The notes under the pieces are model-generated. The model searched no databases. It was given only the letters and a program-made list of their open reading frames with translations, and was not told where the DNA came from. A program made the translations under genes and the position numbers. Below are positions 37,398 to 45,177 of a DNA stretch of 64,000 nt, in pieces. Within the stretch, counting starts at the first letter, position 1; every line of letters starts with the position of its first letter. Origin of the DNA: Nitrosomonas sp. (GTDB taxonomy: Bacteria; Pseudomonadota; Gammaproteobacteria; Burkholderiales; Nitrosomonadaceae). The DNA lies in assembly GCA_016708955.1 (NCBI GenBank), contig JADJES010000001.1, forward strand, positions 434,001-498,000. The letters run 5' to 3'.

Positions 37398-37763
37398 CTA
37401 TTTCTGAGACCAGTGCTTAAGTTTCTTGCTGCTGTCAAAGTACAGATACGTTCCGGTTCCAACACCTAGAAAATCATTCCCAACAACTAAAAAGTCAGAT
37501 CCAGGAAGATGGTATTCCCATGTGTCTCCACTTGGGCTTTTGACTGTTCCATAACACCATTTGCAAGGAAGTCCCCAGGAAGCTATCACTTGTTCTTGTG
37601 TCATGCCAACGACTAGTTCCTTAAGATCGATCGCCCTGCGTATTTCTTCCGGCATGCTGGTGTCAGATAATACATCTTGTCTGATTCTATTTTCTCTGAC
37701 TGATCCGCATCCATTAAGCAGTAGGATTGCTGCTATTAATGTAATAGAGAGTTTCTTATTCAT
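37398..37763 (-). CDS. Lipoprotein with SmpA/BamE-like fold
   Basis: A 121-residue protein with lipobox LLNGC (cysteine 19) and a mature domain containing VVGMTQEQVIASWGLP, the beginning motif of SmpA/OmlA/BamE-like modules, followed by TWEYHLPGSD and a C-terminal strand. Such domains occur in many small outer-membrane lipoproteins. The CKWC pair (about residues 67-70) is unusual. It stands alone between the MITE and the left end of island 2, so it may be chromosomal or accessory. Partner unknown. Confidence 0.7.
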   Translation of the reverse strand: MNKKLSITLIAAILLLNGCGSVRENRIRQDVLSDTSMPEEIRRAIDLKELVVGMTQEQVIASWGLPCKWCYGTVKSPSGDTWEYHLPGSDFLVVGNDFLGVGTGTYLYFDSSKKLKHWSQK

Positions 37764-37922
37764 CGAGAAAATGATCCATTGATAATTAAATTTTCTGCTA
37801 CTTTTTTATTTTAGTCTGTATATGGACAGATAGGGTGGTTTATTATTGAAAGTAACCGAGAAAATACCTTGCCACAGCTTGCAATTCCGTGGTTGGTGGC
37901 AAGTATCCAATATAACCCCGGT

Positions 37923-37953
37923 AAAGAAAAAGGGATTAGCCTTTTAAGCCAAT
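37923..37953 (-). terminator. Displaced tRNA terminator (island 2, left flank)
   Basis: On the minus strand ATTGGCTT-AAA-AGGCTAAT (8-bp stem with two G-T pairs) is followed by CCCTTTTTCTTT. It has the same position relative to the partial tRNA and nearly the same sequence as 14421-14451. Confidence 0.5.
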
Positions 37954-37965
37954 TCCTTCTTTGTA

Positions 37966-38015
37966 TTGGTAGCGAATCCCAGATTCGAACTGTGGACCAA
38001 CGGATTATGATTCCG
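37966..38015 (-). repeat. Partial tRNA copy, left attachment site of island 2
   Basis: These 50 bp match 49616-49665 with one mismatch (37992) and represent the 3' part of a CAT-anticodon tRNA. The 5' part of the tRNA is absent here. Confidence 0.9.
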
Positions 38016-38142
38016 TATATAAGAGCATTTATTAGTGTTGATTGTCATTCTATAAAAATATAAATATCATAATAATCAAATAATAAACAGTATCAACCTT
38101 AATTGTTGTGTTGATTAATATTCGTCTGTATACTGCAAACGC

Positions 38143-38161
38143 GGTTACAAAACGGTTACAA
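38143..38161 (+). promoter_or_regulatory. Candidate integrase arm-type site, left end of island 2
   Basis: GGTTACAAAACGGTTACAA, two GGTTACAA with an 11-bp period, is repeated exactly at 49542-49560 near the right end. It lies 17 bp before the integrase start codon, so integrase binding here could also autoregulate its gene. Confidence 0.6.
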
Positions 38162-38178
38162 ATATTAAGGGCGATATT

Positions 38179-39480
38179 ATGGCAAAGATAAAACTAACAT
38201 TCGGGCGGGTTACTCGCTTCAAATGCCCTGATGATGCAGCACAAGCCTTTTTATGGTGCGATGAAGTACCCGGTCTTGCAGTACGTGCAACACCTGGATC
38301 AAGTCGCAATCGTTATATTTTTCAATCAAAAGTTAACAAGCAAACAAGGCGGATAACCATCGGCGATGTGAGTATATGGAGCATTGGGGATGCCCAAATA
38401 GAAGCACGCCGCCTTCAAACCATCATTGACCAAGGCATAGACCCGCGCCAAGTAAAGGCCGATCAAGCCGCCGCTACGACAGCCGCCACCATTGCCAAGA
38501 AAGCGCAGGAAACCCGCGAAACTATCACAATTAGCACGGCATGGAACGAGTATATAGAAGACCGCAAACCATTTTGGGGGGCGCGTCATTATCATGACCA
38601 TGTTGAAGTGGTGCACCAAGGCGGAGAAAAACGGGCGCGTAGTAACAAATTGACGGAACCGGGTGTGCTTGCATCGCTGGCAGCGGTTAGACTGATCGAC
38701 TTAACGCCGGATCGGGTGACACAATGGGCAAAGATTGAAGGAGTGAAGCGGGCGGGGCGCGCGCGTTTTGCTACTAGACTACTAAGCGTATTTTTAAATT
38801 GGTGTTGTGATCATGAGCAATACAAAACGATTATTGATGGCAATCCAGCGAAAAATAAAAAAGCACGCGAGCAATTAGGAAAGCCGGAGAGTTTAAGCGA
38901 CGTACTCCAAAAACAGCAATTGCCAACATGGTTTGCTGCCGTAATGCAAATTGGTAATCCAGTAATGAGCGCTTATTTGCAAGGTTTATTGTTAACAGGC
39001 CGCCGACCCAATGAATGGGCCTCTTTACGCTGGGAGGATGTAGATTTTAAGTGGGAAAATATGACCGTGCGCGATAAGGTGGAAGGCTTGCAAGTGATCC
39101 CGCTCACGCCATATCTGGCGTATTTGTTAGGATCTTTACCGCGCCGTAATGAGTTTGTATTCAGCAGTCCGACCGCCGCTGGCGGACACATTGTTGAGCC
39201 TCATGACGCTTTTAAAAAGGCTTGTGCCATAGCTGGTATAGAAATGACTCTTTATGGTCTACGCCGTAGCTTTGCAACGCTTAGCGAATGGGTAGAGACC
39301 CCTGCCGGGATAGCCGCTCAGATACAAGGACACAAGCCAAGTGGAGTAAGAGAAAAACATTATATACGCCGCCCGCTTGATCTTTTGCGAATGTGGCACG
39401 TCAAGATTGAGTCATGGATATTAGAGCAAGCCGGGATTGATTTCTCGCCAACAATAACTGCGCTTCATAGAGTGAAGTAA
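38179..39480 (+). CDS. Tyrosine-type site-specific integrase of island 2
   Basis: A 433-residue phage-type integrase. The N-terminal part (about 1-110) has an arm-binding domain of the DUF4102 kind (PGLAVRATPGSSRNRYIFQSK ... RRITIGD), then a core-binding helical domain (115-240) and a catalytic domain. Catalytic residues: Arg in LLTGRRPNEW, Arg in LYGLRRSFAT, His in IQGHKPSG and Tyr in KHYIRRP. The usual His of the HxLR box is Tyr here. It lies directly inside the partial tRNA, the normal place for a tRNA-targeting integrase. It probably catalysed island 2 insertion. Confidence 0.92.
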   Translation: MAKIKLTFGRVTRFKCPDDAAQAFLWCDEVPGLAVRATPGSSRNRYIFQSKVNKQTRRITIGDVSIWSIGDAQIEARRLQTIIDQGIDPRQVKADQAAATTAATIAKKAQETRETITISTAWNEYIEDRKPFWGARHYHDHVEVVHQGGEKRARSNKLTEPGVLASLAAVRLIDLTPDRVTQWAKIEGVKRAGRARFATRLLSVFLNWCCDHEQYKTIIDGNPAKNKKAREQLGKPESLSDVLQKQQLPTWFAAVMQIGNPVMSAYLQGLLLTGRRPNEWASLRWEDVDFKWENMTVRDKVEGLQVIPLTPYLAYLLGSLPRRNEFVFSSPTAAGGHIVEPHDAFKKACAIAGIEMTLYGLRRSFATLSEWVETPAGIAAQIQGHKPSGVREKHYIRRPLDLLRMWHVKIESWILEQAGIDFSPTITALHRVK

Positions 39481-39521
39481 TAGTACTTGTATTTGTCAGA
39501 ATGTAACTTATAATTCACAAA

Positions 39522-39848
39522 ATGTTCAAAGTTTCCGATTACATTTCTGATGATGGCTATGATCCTTTTAAGAAGTGGCTGGAAAACTTATCAGATCGAC
39601 AAGCCCGAGCGCGTATCTTGGTACGAATACAACGACTAGCAGCCGGAAACTTTGGGGATTGCAAACCGATTGCCGAAGGTATCTGGGAATTGCGAATAGA
39701 TCATGGCGCAGGCTATCGGGTGTATTACGCCAAAGCCGGAGAAAAACTAATCTTAATCCTGGCAGGTGGCGATAAGCGGAGACAGCGAGCTGACATTGAA
39801 ACCGCTCTTGAATATTGGAATAACTGGAAGAGGAAAAATAAAGCATGA
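39522..39848 (+). CDS. RelE/HigB-type toxin
   Basis: A 108-residue protein of the addiction-module killer type (TIGR02683): FKKWLENLSDRQARARILVR, GDCKPIAEGIWELRIDHGAGYRVYYAK, LILILAGGDKRRQRADIETA. The fold is that of ribosome-dependent mRNA interferases. Its last codon overlaps the antitoxin start by 4 nt (ATGA). Toxin-first order is typical of HigBA-like modules. Such modules stabilise integrated elements. Confidence 0.9.
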   Translation: MFKVSDYISDDGYDPFKKWLENLSDRQARARILVRIQRLAAGNFGDCKPIAEGIWELRIDHGAGYRVYYAKAGEKLILILAGGDKRRQRADIETALEYWNNWKRKNKA

Positions 39849-40147
39849 TTAAATCATCCCGCCCACATGATGAAGTCGTAGTGGAATTGCTGCAAAATGA
39901 TCCGGCTTTTGCTGATGAATACCTAACCGCTGCACTTGATGAAGCAAATCAACCTGGAGGACGCGAAGCTTTATTAGCGGCGTTGCGTCATATCGCGGAA
40001 GCGCAAGGTATGGCCACCGTAGCGGAACGCGCAGGAATCCCGAGAGAAAGCCTTTACCGGGCATTATCCACAAAAGGAAACCCAACGATAAAAACCCTGC
40101 TTGCTGTAATCAATGCAGCAGGTTTGAAGCTATCCGTGCATCGATGA
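39845..40147 (+). CDS. HigA-type antitoxin (HTH)
   Basis: A 100-residue protein of the addiction-module antidote type (TIGR02684). The HTH is near residues 48-72 (AEAQGMATVAERAGIPRESLYRALS), followed by GNPTIKTLLAVINAAGLKLSV. It would bind and neutralise the toxin and repress the operon. It is translationally coupled to the toxin gene. Confidence 0.9.
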   Translation: MIKSSRPHDEVVVELLQNDPAFADEYLTAALDEANQPGGREALLAALRHIAEAQGMATVAERAGIPRESLYRALSTKGNPTIKTLLAVINAAGLKLSVHR

Positions 40148-40201
40148 TGCGTTGCTGGCCTGACAGTGGCTTCTTTCAAAGGACGCTGAAAAGGAGCGTG
40201 T

Positions 40202-40873
40202 ATGACAACAAAGCGCGGCTGGCTAAGTAAACTAAAAACTCTCAAGACGAAACCACGGGAGCTATCTCCTGTCGAGTGCGATGAATTGATATTGCTGCTA
40301 GGCGGGACTACCCGGCCAAATCATCGTCCTGAAGTGAGATTCCTGGGAGGTTCTCTTCGGCGTGGAAACTGGACGGCAATAGCGGGTGTGGTTTTCAGTT
40401 TTCTTGAGAATGCTGAGCGACTGGCGCAGCTTGAAGCGGAAATACAGGAATTATGCAGCCCGGACTTCATGGAAAAATATCTGGCTGAATTGCCGTGCCG
40501 GTGGAGTGAAGCGCACACGTCCGAAATGACGGCAGAGAATCGCGACGATGCCGTGCGTATTACCGAAGAAAGTGTTGTCGTCGAGATAGCGCGGCGGAAA
40601 GACAGAGTTACGGAGCTGCGCCAAATATCCGCAAAGAATCGTGCCCAAGCTGAGCGCATGGCTTCGGAATGGTTCAGGAAGCATGGTATAACCCTAACCG
40701 CGAAACAAATTCAAAATGAGCTTTGCGCGATACAGCAGGCGGCTAAACTGAAAAGCTTGGGGCTGGGCGAATGGCGCGAACTAATGGCAATTGAGAATGC
40801 GAGGGTAGCACGGCGTAATGCGCGCACACTTGAAGGAATCGAAAAAGAAGGAGGTTCACAACCAAACAAGTAA
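40202..40873 (+). CDS. Hypothetical island protein
   Basis: A 223-residue cytoplasmic protein, mostly helical and rich in Glu and Arg. An AAGGAG ribosome-binding site precedes the ATG. Segments such as LSPVECDELILLLGGTTRPN, SPDFMEKYLAELPCRW and KHGITLTAKQIQNELCAIQQ do not point me to a named family. It lies after the toxin-antitoxin pair and before the AlpA-like gene, a place often taken by regulatory or accessory genes in such elements. Confidence 0.6.
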   Translation: MTTKRGWLSKLKTLKTKPRELSPVECDELILLLGGTTRPNHRPEVRFLGGSLRRGNWTAIAGVVFSFLENAERLAQLEAEIQELCSPDFMEKYLAELPCRWSEAHTSEMTAENRDDAVRITEESVVVEIARRKDRVTELRQISAKNRAQAERMASEWFRKHGITLTAKQIQNELCAIQQAAKLKSLGLGEWRELMAIENARVARRNARTLEGIEKEGGSQPNK

Positions 40874-40912
40874 ATAATTTTGCCTTCTTAAGTCCGCTAT
40901 ATCGGCAGTCGT

Positions 40913-40933
40913 TTGACATTCGTATTTAATACG
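40913..40933 (+). promoter_or_regulatory. TTGACA box next to a perfect CGTAT-TTA-ATACG dyad
   Basis: A consensus -35 hexamer at 40913-40918 and a perfect 5-bp inverted repeat at 40921-40933 lie about 40 bp before the AlpA-like gene. A good -10 is not clear. The dyad is a possible operator that controls the primase operon. Confidence 0.35.
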
Positions 40934-40971
40934 ATGTTTCAACGCCGCTAAAAGGCAAAGGACAGTTCAGA

Positions 40972-41226
40972 ATGCAGGTACCAACAAATCAACCCCCCGT
41001 TCTACCGGAAGCACTCGCCGCACATAATCAGCAATTTCCCCCGCTCGAATCGTTAACGCGTCCAACAGTACCAACAGAACAAGCCGCCTATTACCTGGAT
41101 AGAAAACCACAGACGATGCGCGCCTGGGCATGCCTGGATAATGGCGCAATACGTCCGCTTCGCATCAATGGCCGTTTAGCTTGGCCTGTGAAGGAAATCA
41201 AGAAAGTTTTAGGCGTAGGAGCTTAA
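40972..41226 (+). CDS. AlpA/excisionase-like small DNA-binding protein
   Basis: An 84-residue protein with an N-terminal proline-rich arm and a MerR/AlpA-like winged-helix segment: PTEQAAYYLDRKPQTMRAWACLDNGAIRPLRINGRLAWPVKEIKKVLG. Such proteins act as excisionases or activators in P4-like satellites and integrative elements. It starts an apparent operon with the primase and DUF3987 genes (4 bp before the next start). Confidence 0.7.
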   Translation: MQVPTNQPPVLPEALAAHNQQFPPLESLTRPTVPTEQAAYYLDRKPQTMRAWACLDNGAIRPLRINGRLAWPVKEIKKVLGVGA

Positions 41227-41230
41227 TCAC

Positions 41231-42160
41231 ATGCCTAGAAATAGAAACGCCCTTCTGACAAAGGGCGCGGGTGTTACGGATAAGCCACATTTTAACACAT
41301 ACGCGCCTAATCATTCAGCAATAGAGCAATTATTCCGCCAAGCAATGCAAGCCGCTGGAATCCCTTACTCCGGTGAGTTCATGGCAGATGGACATCTGCA
41401 CAGATTCCACATTGAAGGCCACAGGAAAGGCACAAAAAACGGCGCTTATACCCTGCACCTTGACGGCTGCCCATCGGGGTATTTTCAAGACTACAAAACT
41501 GGTGTTTCACAGACTTGGCGAAGTGGTAACGGTTACCAGTCTATGCCGCATACAAACGTTAAGCAGATCAGCGAGGCCAAGCTTCTACGCGATGCAGAAC
41601 AACGGATGAAACATGCAGCAGCAGCGATTAAGGCTCCTCCAATCTGGAACCGATCCAAACCTATCACCGAGCAATCAAAACACGCCTACCTAGTAAATAA
41701 ACGCATCCAGCCACACGGAGCGCGGTTATATAAAGGCGCCCTGGTTATTCCGATCTATAACCAATCTGATGAGCTGGTTAACCTGCAATTCATTAATCCC
41801 AAAGGTGAGAAACGCTTCTTATCTGGCGGACGGAAGCGCGGCTGTTTTCGTATCATTGGCGGTCTATCACAGCGCATTCTGATTTGTGAAGGATTTGCCA
41901 CTGGTGCAAGTCTTTTTGAAGCATCAGGACAGCGTGTTGTTGTTGCGTTTGATGCTGGAAACCTGCTACCAGTTGCAAAGAATATCCGAGAGCTGGCACC
42001 AGATACGGAAATCATCCTTTGTGGAGATAACGATCTATCAGGCATAGGCCAAACTAAAGCGCGTGAAGCCGCATTGGCTATTGGGGGGAAGGCGTTGATT
42101 CCGGCGACACCAGGCACAGATTGGAATGATGTTCTGACAGGAGGAAGTCAGAATGCTTAA
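41231..42160 (+). CDS. Toprim-domain primase-like protein
   Basis: A 309-residue protein with a phage-type N-terminal primase domain (about 15-110; FNTYAPNHSAIEQLFRQAMQ, DGCPSGYFQDYKTGV) and a C-terminal Toprim domain: RILICEGFATGASLFEASGQ with the catalytic Glu, and IILCGDNDLSGIGQTKAREA with the metal-binding Asp residues. It resembles the primase part of P4-like alpha proteins, but no helicase domain is fused. It overlaps the next gene by 8 nt. It suggests that the element can prime its own replication. Confidence 0.82.
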   Translation: MPRNRNALLTKGAGVTDKPHFNTYAPNHSAIEQLFRQAMQAAGIPYSGEFMADGHLHRFHIEGHRKGTKNGAYTLHLDGCPSGYFQDYKTGVSQTWRSGNGYQSMPHTNVKQISEAKLLRDAEQRMKHAAAAIKAPPIWNRSKPITEQSKHAYLVNKRIQPHGARLYKGALVIPIYNQSDELVNLQFINPKGEKRFLSGGRKRGCFRIIGGLSQRILICEGFATGASLFEASGQRVVVAFDAGNLLPVAKNIRELAPDTEIILCGDNDLSGIGQTKAREAALAIGGKALIPATPGTDWNDVLTGGSQNA

Positions 42161-43733
42161 TCAAGAAAATATTTCTCCCGGCCAATACTTTCAAAAAGAC
42201 GTTGCCAACGTTGCCACCTTGAATCTTGATGATGCAGAAATCGTTCAAGATGAAACAAACCGACATGAATGGCCAGAACCACAGCCACTGACGGCCAAAA
42301 TCGAACCTGAACCTTATCCAATCGAGTCACTACCTGCCATCGTTAAAGCAGCTGTTGACGAAGTGCATGGATTTGTTAAGGCACCTGTGCCGATGGTGGC
42401 GGCTTCAGCAATATCTGCTTTGTCTTTGGTGATACAGGCACATTATGATGTAGAGCGAGCAAATGCACTGCATTCACCGACCGGCTTATTCATGTTAACG
42501 ATTGCCGATAGTGGCGAGAGAAAAACTACTTGTGACAGATTCTTCACTAAGGCAGTTACCGATTATGTGGCTGCACAGGCTGAGGCCGCGAAACCTGCAA
42601 TCAAGAACTACAATGCAGATATGGATTCATGGGAAGCAAAACGCGGAGGTGTTAAAGATCAAATCAGGCAGCTTGCAAAAAGCGGAAAACCAACAGGCAA
42701 CCAAGAAGCTGAGCTAAGAAACCTAGAGCATAACAAGCCAGAACCGCCACGTATCCCGCGCCTGATGTACGCAGACGCAACGCCTGAGGCACTGGCCTAC
42801 AGCTTAGCCAAACAATGGCCTAGCGGCGGCGTGGTGTCCGCTGAAGCCGGTATCGTCTTCGGTTCTCATGGCATGGGTAAGGATTCGGTAACGCGGAATC
42901 TTGCGACACTAAACTTGCTTTGGGACGGCGCAAGTCTAAAGATAGACCGCAAAACCAGCGAATCTTTTACAGTGATCGGCGCAAGACTTACAGTCGCTTT
43001 ACAGGTGCAGACCGAGACATTAAACAGCTTCTTTGAAAAATCTGGTGCATTGGCACGTGGTACTGGATTCCTGGCGCGGTTTCTTGTTAGCTGGCCTGAA
43101 TCAACACAAGGTTACAGGCCATTCACTGAGGCACCAGAGAACTGGCCACAACTTGCTGTATTCAATCAGCAGATAACAAAGATATTAAATATACCCGCAC
43201 CAATTAACGAAGACGGCGCACTTACACCGCAAATGCTGACCTTGACACCTGAGGCCAAGGTTGCATGGATTGAGTTTCATGACGGCATTGAGATGCAGTT
43301 ATCTAGCGGTGGTATTTTGTTTGGTGTGCGCGATGTAGCAAGCAAGATTGCAGACAATGCGACAAGGATGGCGGCGCTATTCCACGTATTTGAAGGCGGT
43401 GTAGGTGCGATCAGTTTGGACGCATTCGAGAGAGCAAGCGCGATTGTGGCATGGCACCTGAATGAATCACGCCGTTTCTTTGGCGAGATAGCATTACCTA
43501 CTGAATTATCTGACGCTGTACGGCTTAACGATTGGTTGGTTCAGCACTGCAAGCGAGAACATACGCATTATGTCGCAAAGCGTGAGGCACAGCGGCACAG
43601 TATCAGGGATGGTTCCCGGCTTGATTCTGCTATTACTGAGCTTGAAGCTTTAGATCGTATTCAAATCAGAAAAGACGGAAAGAAAATATCAATCTGGTTG
43701 AATCCTAAAATCCTGACTCAGGAGCCCGCATGA
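42153..43733 (+). CDS. DUF3987 (YfjI-like) replication-associated protein
   Basis: A 526-residue protein. Residues about 55-430 match DUF3987, with VKAPVPMVAASAISALSLVI, a P-loop-like ADSGERKTT, VSAEAGIVFG, and LARGTGFLARFLVSWPESTQ. The C-terminal 90 residues look like a winged helix (LDSAITELEALDRIQIRKDG). DUF3987 proteins accompany phage and island primases and probably act as helicase-like or initiator ATPases. It overlaps the primase gene and the next small gene (ATGA at 43730). Confidence 0.8.
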   Translation: MLNQENISPGQYFQKDVANVATLNLDDAEIVQDETNRHEWPEPQPLTAKIEPEPYPIESLPAIVKAAVDEVHGFVKAPVPMVAASAISALSLVIQAHYDVERANALHSPTGLFMLTIADSGERKTTCDRFFTKAVTDYVAAQAEAAKPAIKNYNADMDSWEAKRGGVKDQIRQLAKSGKPTGNQEAELRNLEHNKPEPPRIPRLMYADATPEALAYSLAKQWPSGGVVSAEAGIVFGSHGMGKDSVTRNLATLNLLWDGASLKIDRKTSESFTVIGARLTVALQVQTETLNSFFEKSGALARGTGFLARFLVSWPESTQGYRPFTEAPENWPQLAVFNQQITKILNIPAPINEDGALTPQMLTLTPEAKVAWIEFHDGIEMQLSSGGILFGVRDVASKIADNATRMAALFHVFEGGVGAISLDAFERASAIVAWHLNESRRFFGEIALPTELSDAVRLNDWLVQHCKREHTHYVAKREAQRHSIRDGSRLDSAITELEALDRIQIRKDGKKISIWLNPKILTQEPA

Positions 43734-44101
43734 CATTACTTGAAATTATACGGAAAAAGAAACTTGTGACAGTGACAGACGTGACAGGTGTGACAGTTAC
43801 GCCTGTATTGAAACCAAGTGTCACAAGTGTCACTCCTGTCACTGTCACAAATCAGAAAAGCGGCAAAGTGGTATTCCCTGAAGATATCAAACTTGAGGAA
43901 AGAAGAATCAAAGTTTTGAAGATGCTGGCAGATCAATCAGGCATTCAACGCGCCTTTTTGACTGATACCTAGACAGACCTTAAAAATGTAATAGTCACAA
44001 TCGCCTTGAGGGATCAGTACACATTCGAGATGCAGATACCAAAGCACAGATATGATCCGTTTATGCTGCTGGAAATGATTGAAAAAGGATCGGTACAGTG
44101 A
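43730..44101 (+). pseudogene. Val-Thr-repeat protein split by an amber codon
   Basis: The frame from ATG 43730 gives MTLLEIIRKKKLVTVTDVTG, a Val-Thr-rich stretch and EERRIKVLKMLADQSGIQRA, and then TAG at 43970-43972. The same frame goes on for 42 codons (TDLKNVIVTIALRDQYTFEM, YDPFMLLEMIEKGSV) to TGA at 44101. A CAG-to-TAG change would explain this. The Val-Thr stretch is encoded by the symmetric hexamer array (43766-43848). Alternatively the 80-residue product alone is functional. Family not recognised. Confidence 0.6.
43766..43848. repeat. Symmetric array of four GTGACA and four TGTCAC hexamers (candidate origin or binding array)
   Basis: GTGACA starts at 43766, 43772, 43781 and 43790. Its complement TGTCAC ends at 43824, 43833, 43842 and 43848. 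Spacing is thus 6, 9, 9 on the left and 9, 9, 6 on the right. The two 31-bp arms match at 26 of 31 positions as an inverted repeat around a 21-nt loop. It lies just after the primase and DUF3987 genes. Iteron-like GGTGAACAG-type repeats bind the initiator in P4, so an origin role is plausible but inferred. Confidence 0.75.
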
Positions 44102-44187
44102 CCAAGAAAAAGGAAACAAAACATCTGGAAGTCATTGACGGTGAATTAATACCGGCTGATCCTACCCCAAGCAAATTAAGCTTGTGA
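44098..44187 (+). CDS. Very small ORF, 29 residues
   Basis: GTG at 44098 overlaps the previous stop (GTGA). The product starts MTKKKETKHLEVIDGELIPA and ends at 44187, overlapping the next frame's GTG start. AAAGGA lies 8 nt upstream. Tight chaining with its neighbours is the main support. Confidence 0.45.
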   Translation: MTKKKETKHLEVIDGELIPADPTPSKLSL

Positions 44188-44192
44188 CTATC

Positions 44193-44369
44193 ATGGACTG
44201 CAAACGAGAAATGGCCAGAGTCTATAGAGATTCGCGTCAAGGTAGGATTGATATTCAAGACGGTACGCGGCTGGTTTATATGCTGTCACAGATAGGTAAG
44301 TTAATTGAAGTGAGTGAACTTGAGAAACGGATTGAATTACTTGAGAAGGCACGAGATGACCACAACTAA
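44193..44369 (+). CDS. Small island protein, coiled helix
   Basis: A 58-residue protein starting MDCKREMARVYRDSRQGRID, with QDGTRLVYMLSQIGKLIEVS and a coiled end LEKRIELLEKARDDHN. Similar short proteins sit in phage and island gene clusters upstream of terminase or packaging genes, but I give no function. A GTG at 44184 would add three codons. It overlaps the following gene. Confidence 0.6.
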   Translation: MDCKREMARVYRDSRQGRIDIQDGTRLVYMLSQIGKLIEVSELEKRIELLEKARDDHN

Positions 44370-44532
44370 GCAACGCATCAAGGCATTAGAGATGATGCCG
44401 CATAGAGGATTAAGATTACTACCGCACGTGGTAGATGAGCATACAACTGATGCAAAAATAGAGCGGTTAAGACGTAACGGACGCGCGGTATATCGCGAGA
44501 ATGATCCAGCCCTTTATGATGAGTTTGTTTGA
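44356..44532 (+). CDS. Small island protein, RENDPA family (member 1)
   Basis: A 58-residue protein starting MTTTKQRIKALEMMPHRGLR and ending YRENDPALYDEFV. It shares its start (KQRxxxLE) and end (YRENDPAxxxEF/IF) with the next gene, so the two are tandem paralogues. Function unknown. It overlaps the preceding gene by 14 nt. Confidence 0.6.
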   Translation: MTTTKQRIKALEMMPHRGLRLLPHVVDEHTTDAKIERLRRNGRAVYRENDPALYDEFV

Positions 44533-44536
44533 GAGT

Positions 44537-44728
44537 ATGGCAACACTTAAACAACGATTGGATTTACTTGAGCAACGCCGTCATAAAGTTAGCGCTTATC
44601 CTGAAGGCTGGCCGGTGCTGGTGCCTGATTATTATACGGATGAGCAGATTGAAATATTAAAGGTTGAAATCGGGCGAGTTGATATTTACCGCGAGAATGA
44701 CCCGGCATGGGCTGAAATATTCATCTGA
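44537..44728 (+). CDS. Small island protein, RENDPA family (member 2)
   Basis: A 63-residue protein starting MATLKQRLDLLEQRRHKVSA, with EGWPVLVPDYYTDEQIEILK, ending YRENDPAWAEIFI. It is a paralogue of the gene at 44356. The ATG at 44537 follows a GAGAGT sequence. Its 3' end overlaps the HTH remnant. Confidence 0.6.
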   Translation: MATLKQRLDLLEQRRHKVSAYPEGWPVLVPDYYTDEQIEILKVEIGRVDIYRENDPAWAEIFI

Positions 44729-45101
44729 TTCGGCGATTGCAAAACACTGCAAAGTAACGCAGCCATTTGTAAGTAAAATCAGAAAAGAGATTATAACGGT
44801 TATAACCCATATTCAAAGTAATGGTAATGAAAACGAAGTGGAAACGGCTTCCACTTCTGCCCAGGAGCCCGCGTCAGACCTAGAAACCGAAAATGAAAAA
44901 CGCATAAAATATTGGAGAAACAAAGTGAAAAATCTTAAAGCACGAATCGCCAAGCTTGAAACAAAGCATTCAGACCCACTAATTGACGCTTTCCACGAAT
45001 CGGCGTGTTATTTTGCGCGAGAGCAAGGCAGACCTGAGCCAGAAAGGCTGGGTGATATAGTTGAGGCAATGAAGCAATTGGCGGGTTATTTACCTGACTA
45101 A
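44697..45101 (+). CDS. HTH and coiled-coil protein, probably N-terminally truncated
   Basis: The frame opens inside the previous gene. From ATG 44697 the protein has 134 residues: DSAIAKHCKVTQPFVSKIRKE looks like the second half of a ParB-like or phage HTH (xxxIAxxCxVSxPFVxxIR), then a Ser/Glu-rich linker and a coiled coil (KVKNLKARIAKLETKHSDP). The earlier part expected before the HTH is missing, so the gene was probably cut by recombination with the upstream small gene. A TTG at 44664 could also start it. Confidence 0.5.
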   Translation: MTRHGLKYSSDSAIAKHCKVTQPFVSKIRKEIITVITHIQSNGNENEVETASTSAQEPASDLETENEKRIKYWRNKVKNLKARIAKLETKHSDPLIDAFHESACYFAREQGRPEPERLGDIVEAMKQLAGYLPD

Positions 45102-45177
45102 ACAATGACTAAATTCTTTGAAACCCGATCGCAACCTTATCACAAAGGGTTTCGAGACCAATACGCGCGCGTAAACA

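Larger units (their letters stand above)
37764..38178. other. Left boundary region of island 2, no protein gene
   Basis: About 415 bp that hold a displaced tRNA terminator (37923-37953), the partial tRNA (37966-38015), an arm-type repeat (38143-38161) and probably the integrase promoter. No protein gene is supported. Confidence 0.7.

Noticed and set aside
37966..38015. A second functional tRNA gene at the left end of island 2
   Set aside because: Only the 3' 50 bp are present; the 5' acceptor strand and D arm are missing, so it cannot fold.
43766..43848. CRISPR array
   Set aside because: Repeats are 6-7 bp, inverted around a centre, with spacing of 6-9 bp; no spacer-sized gaps and no cas genes.
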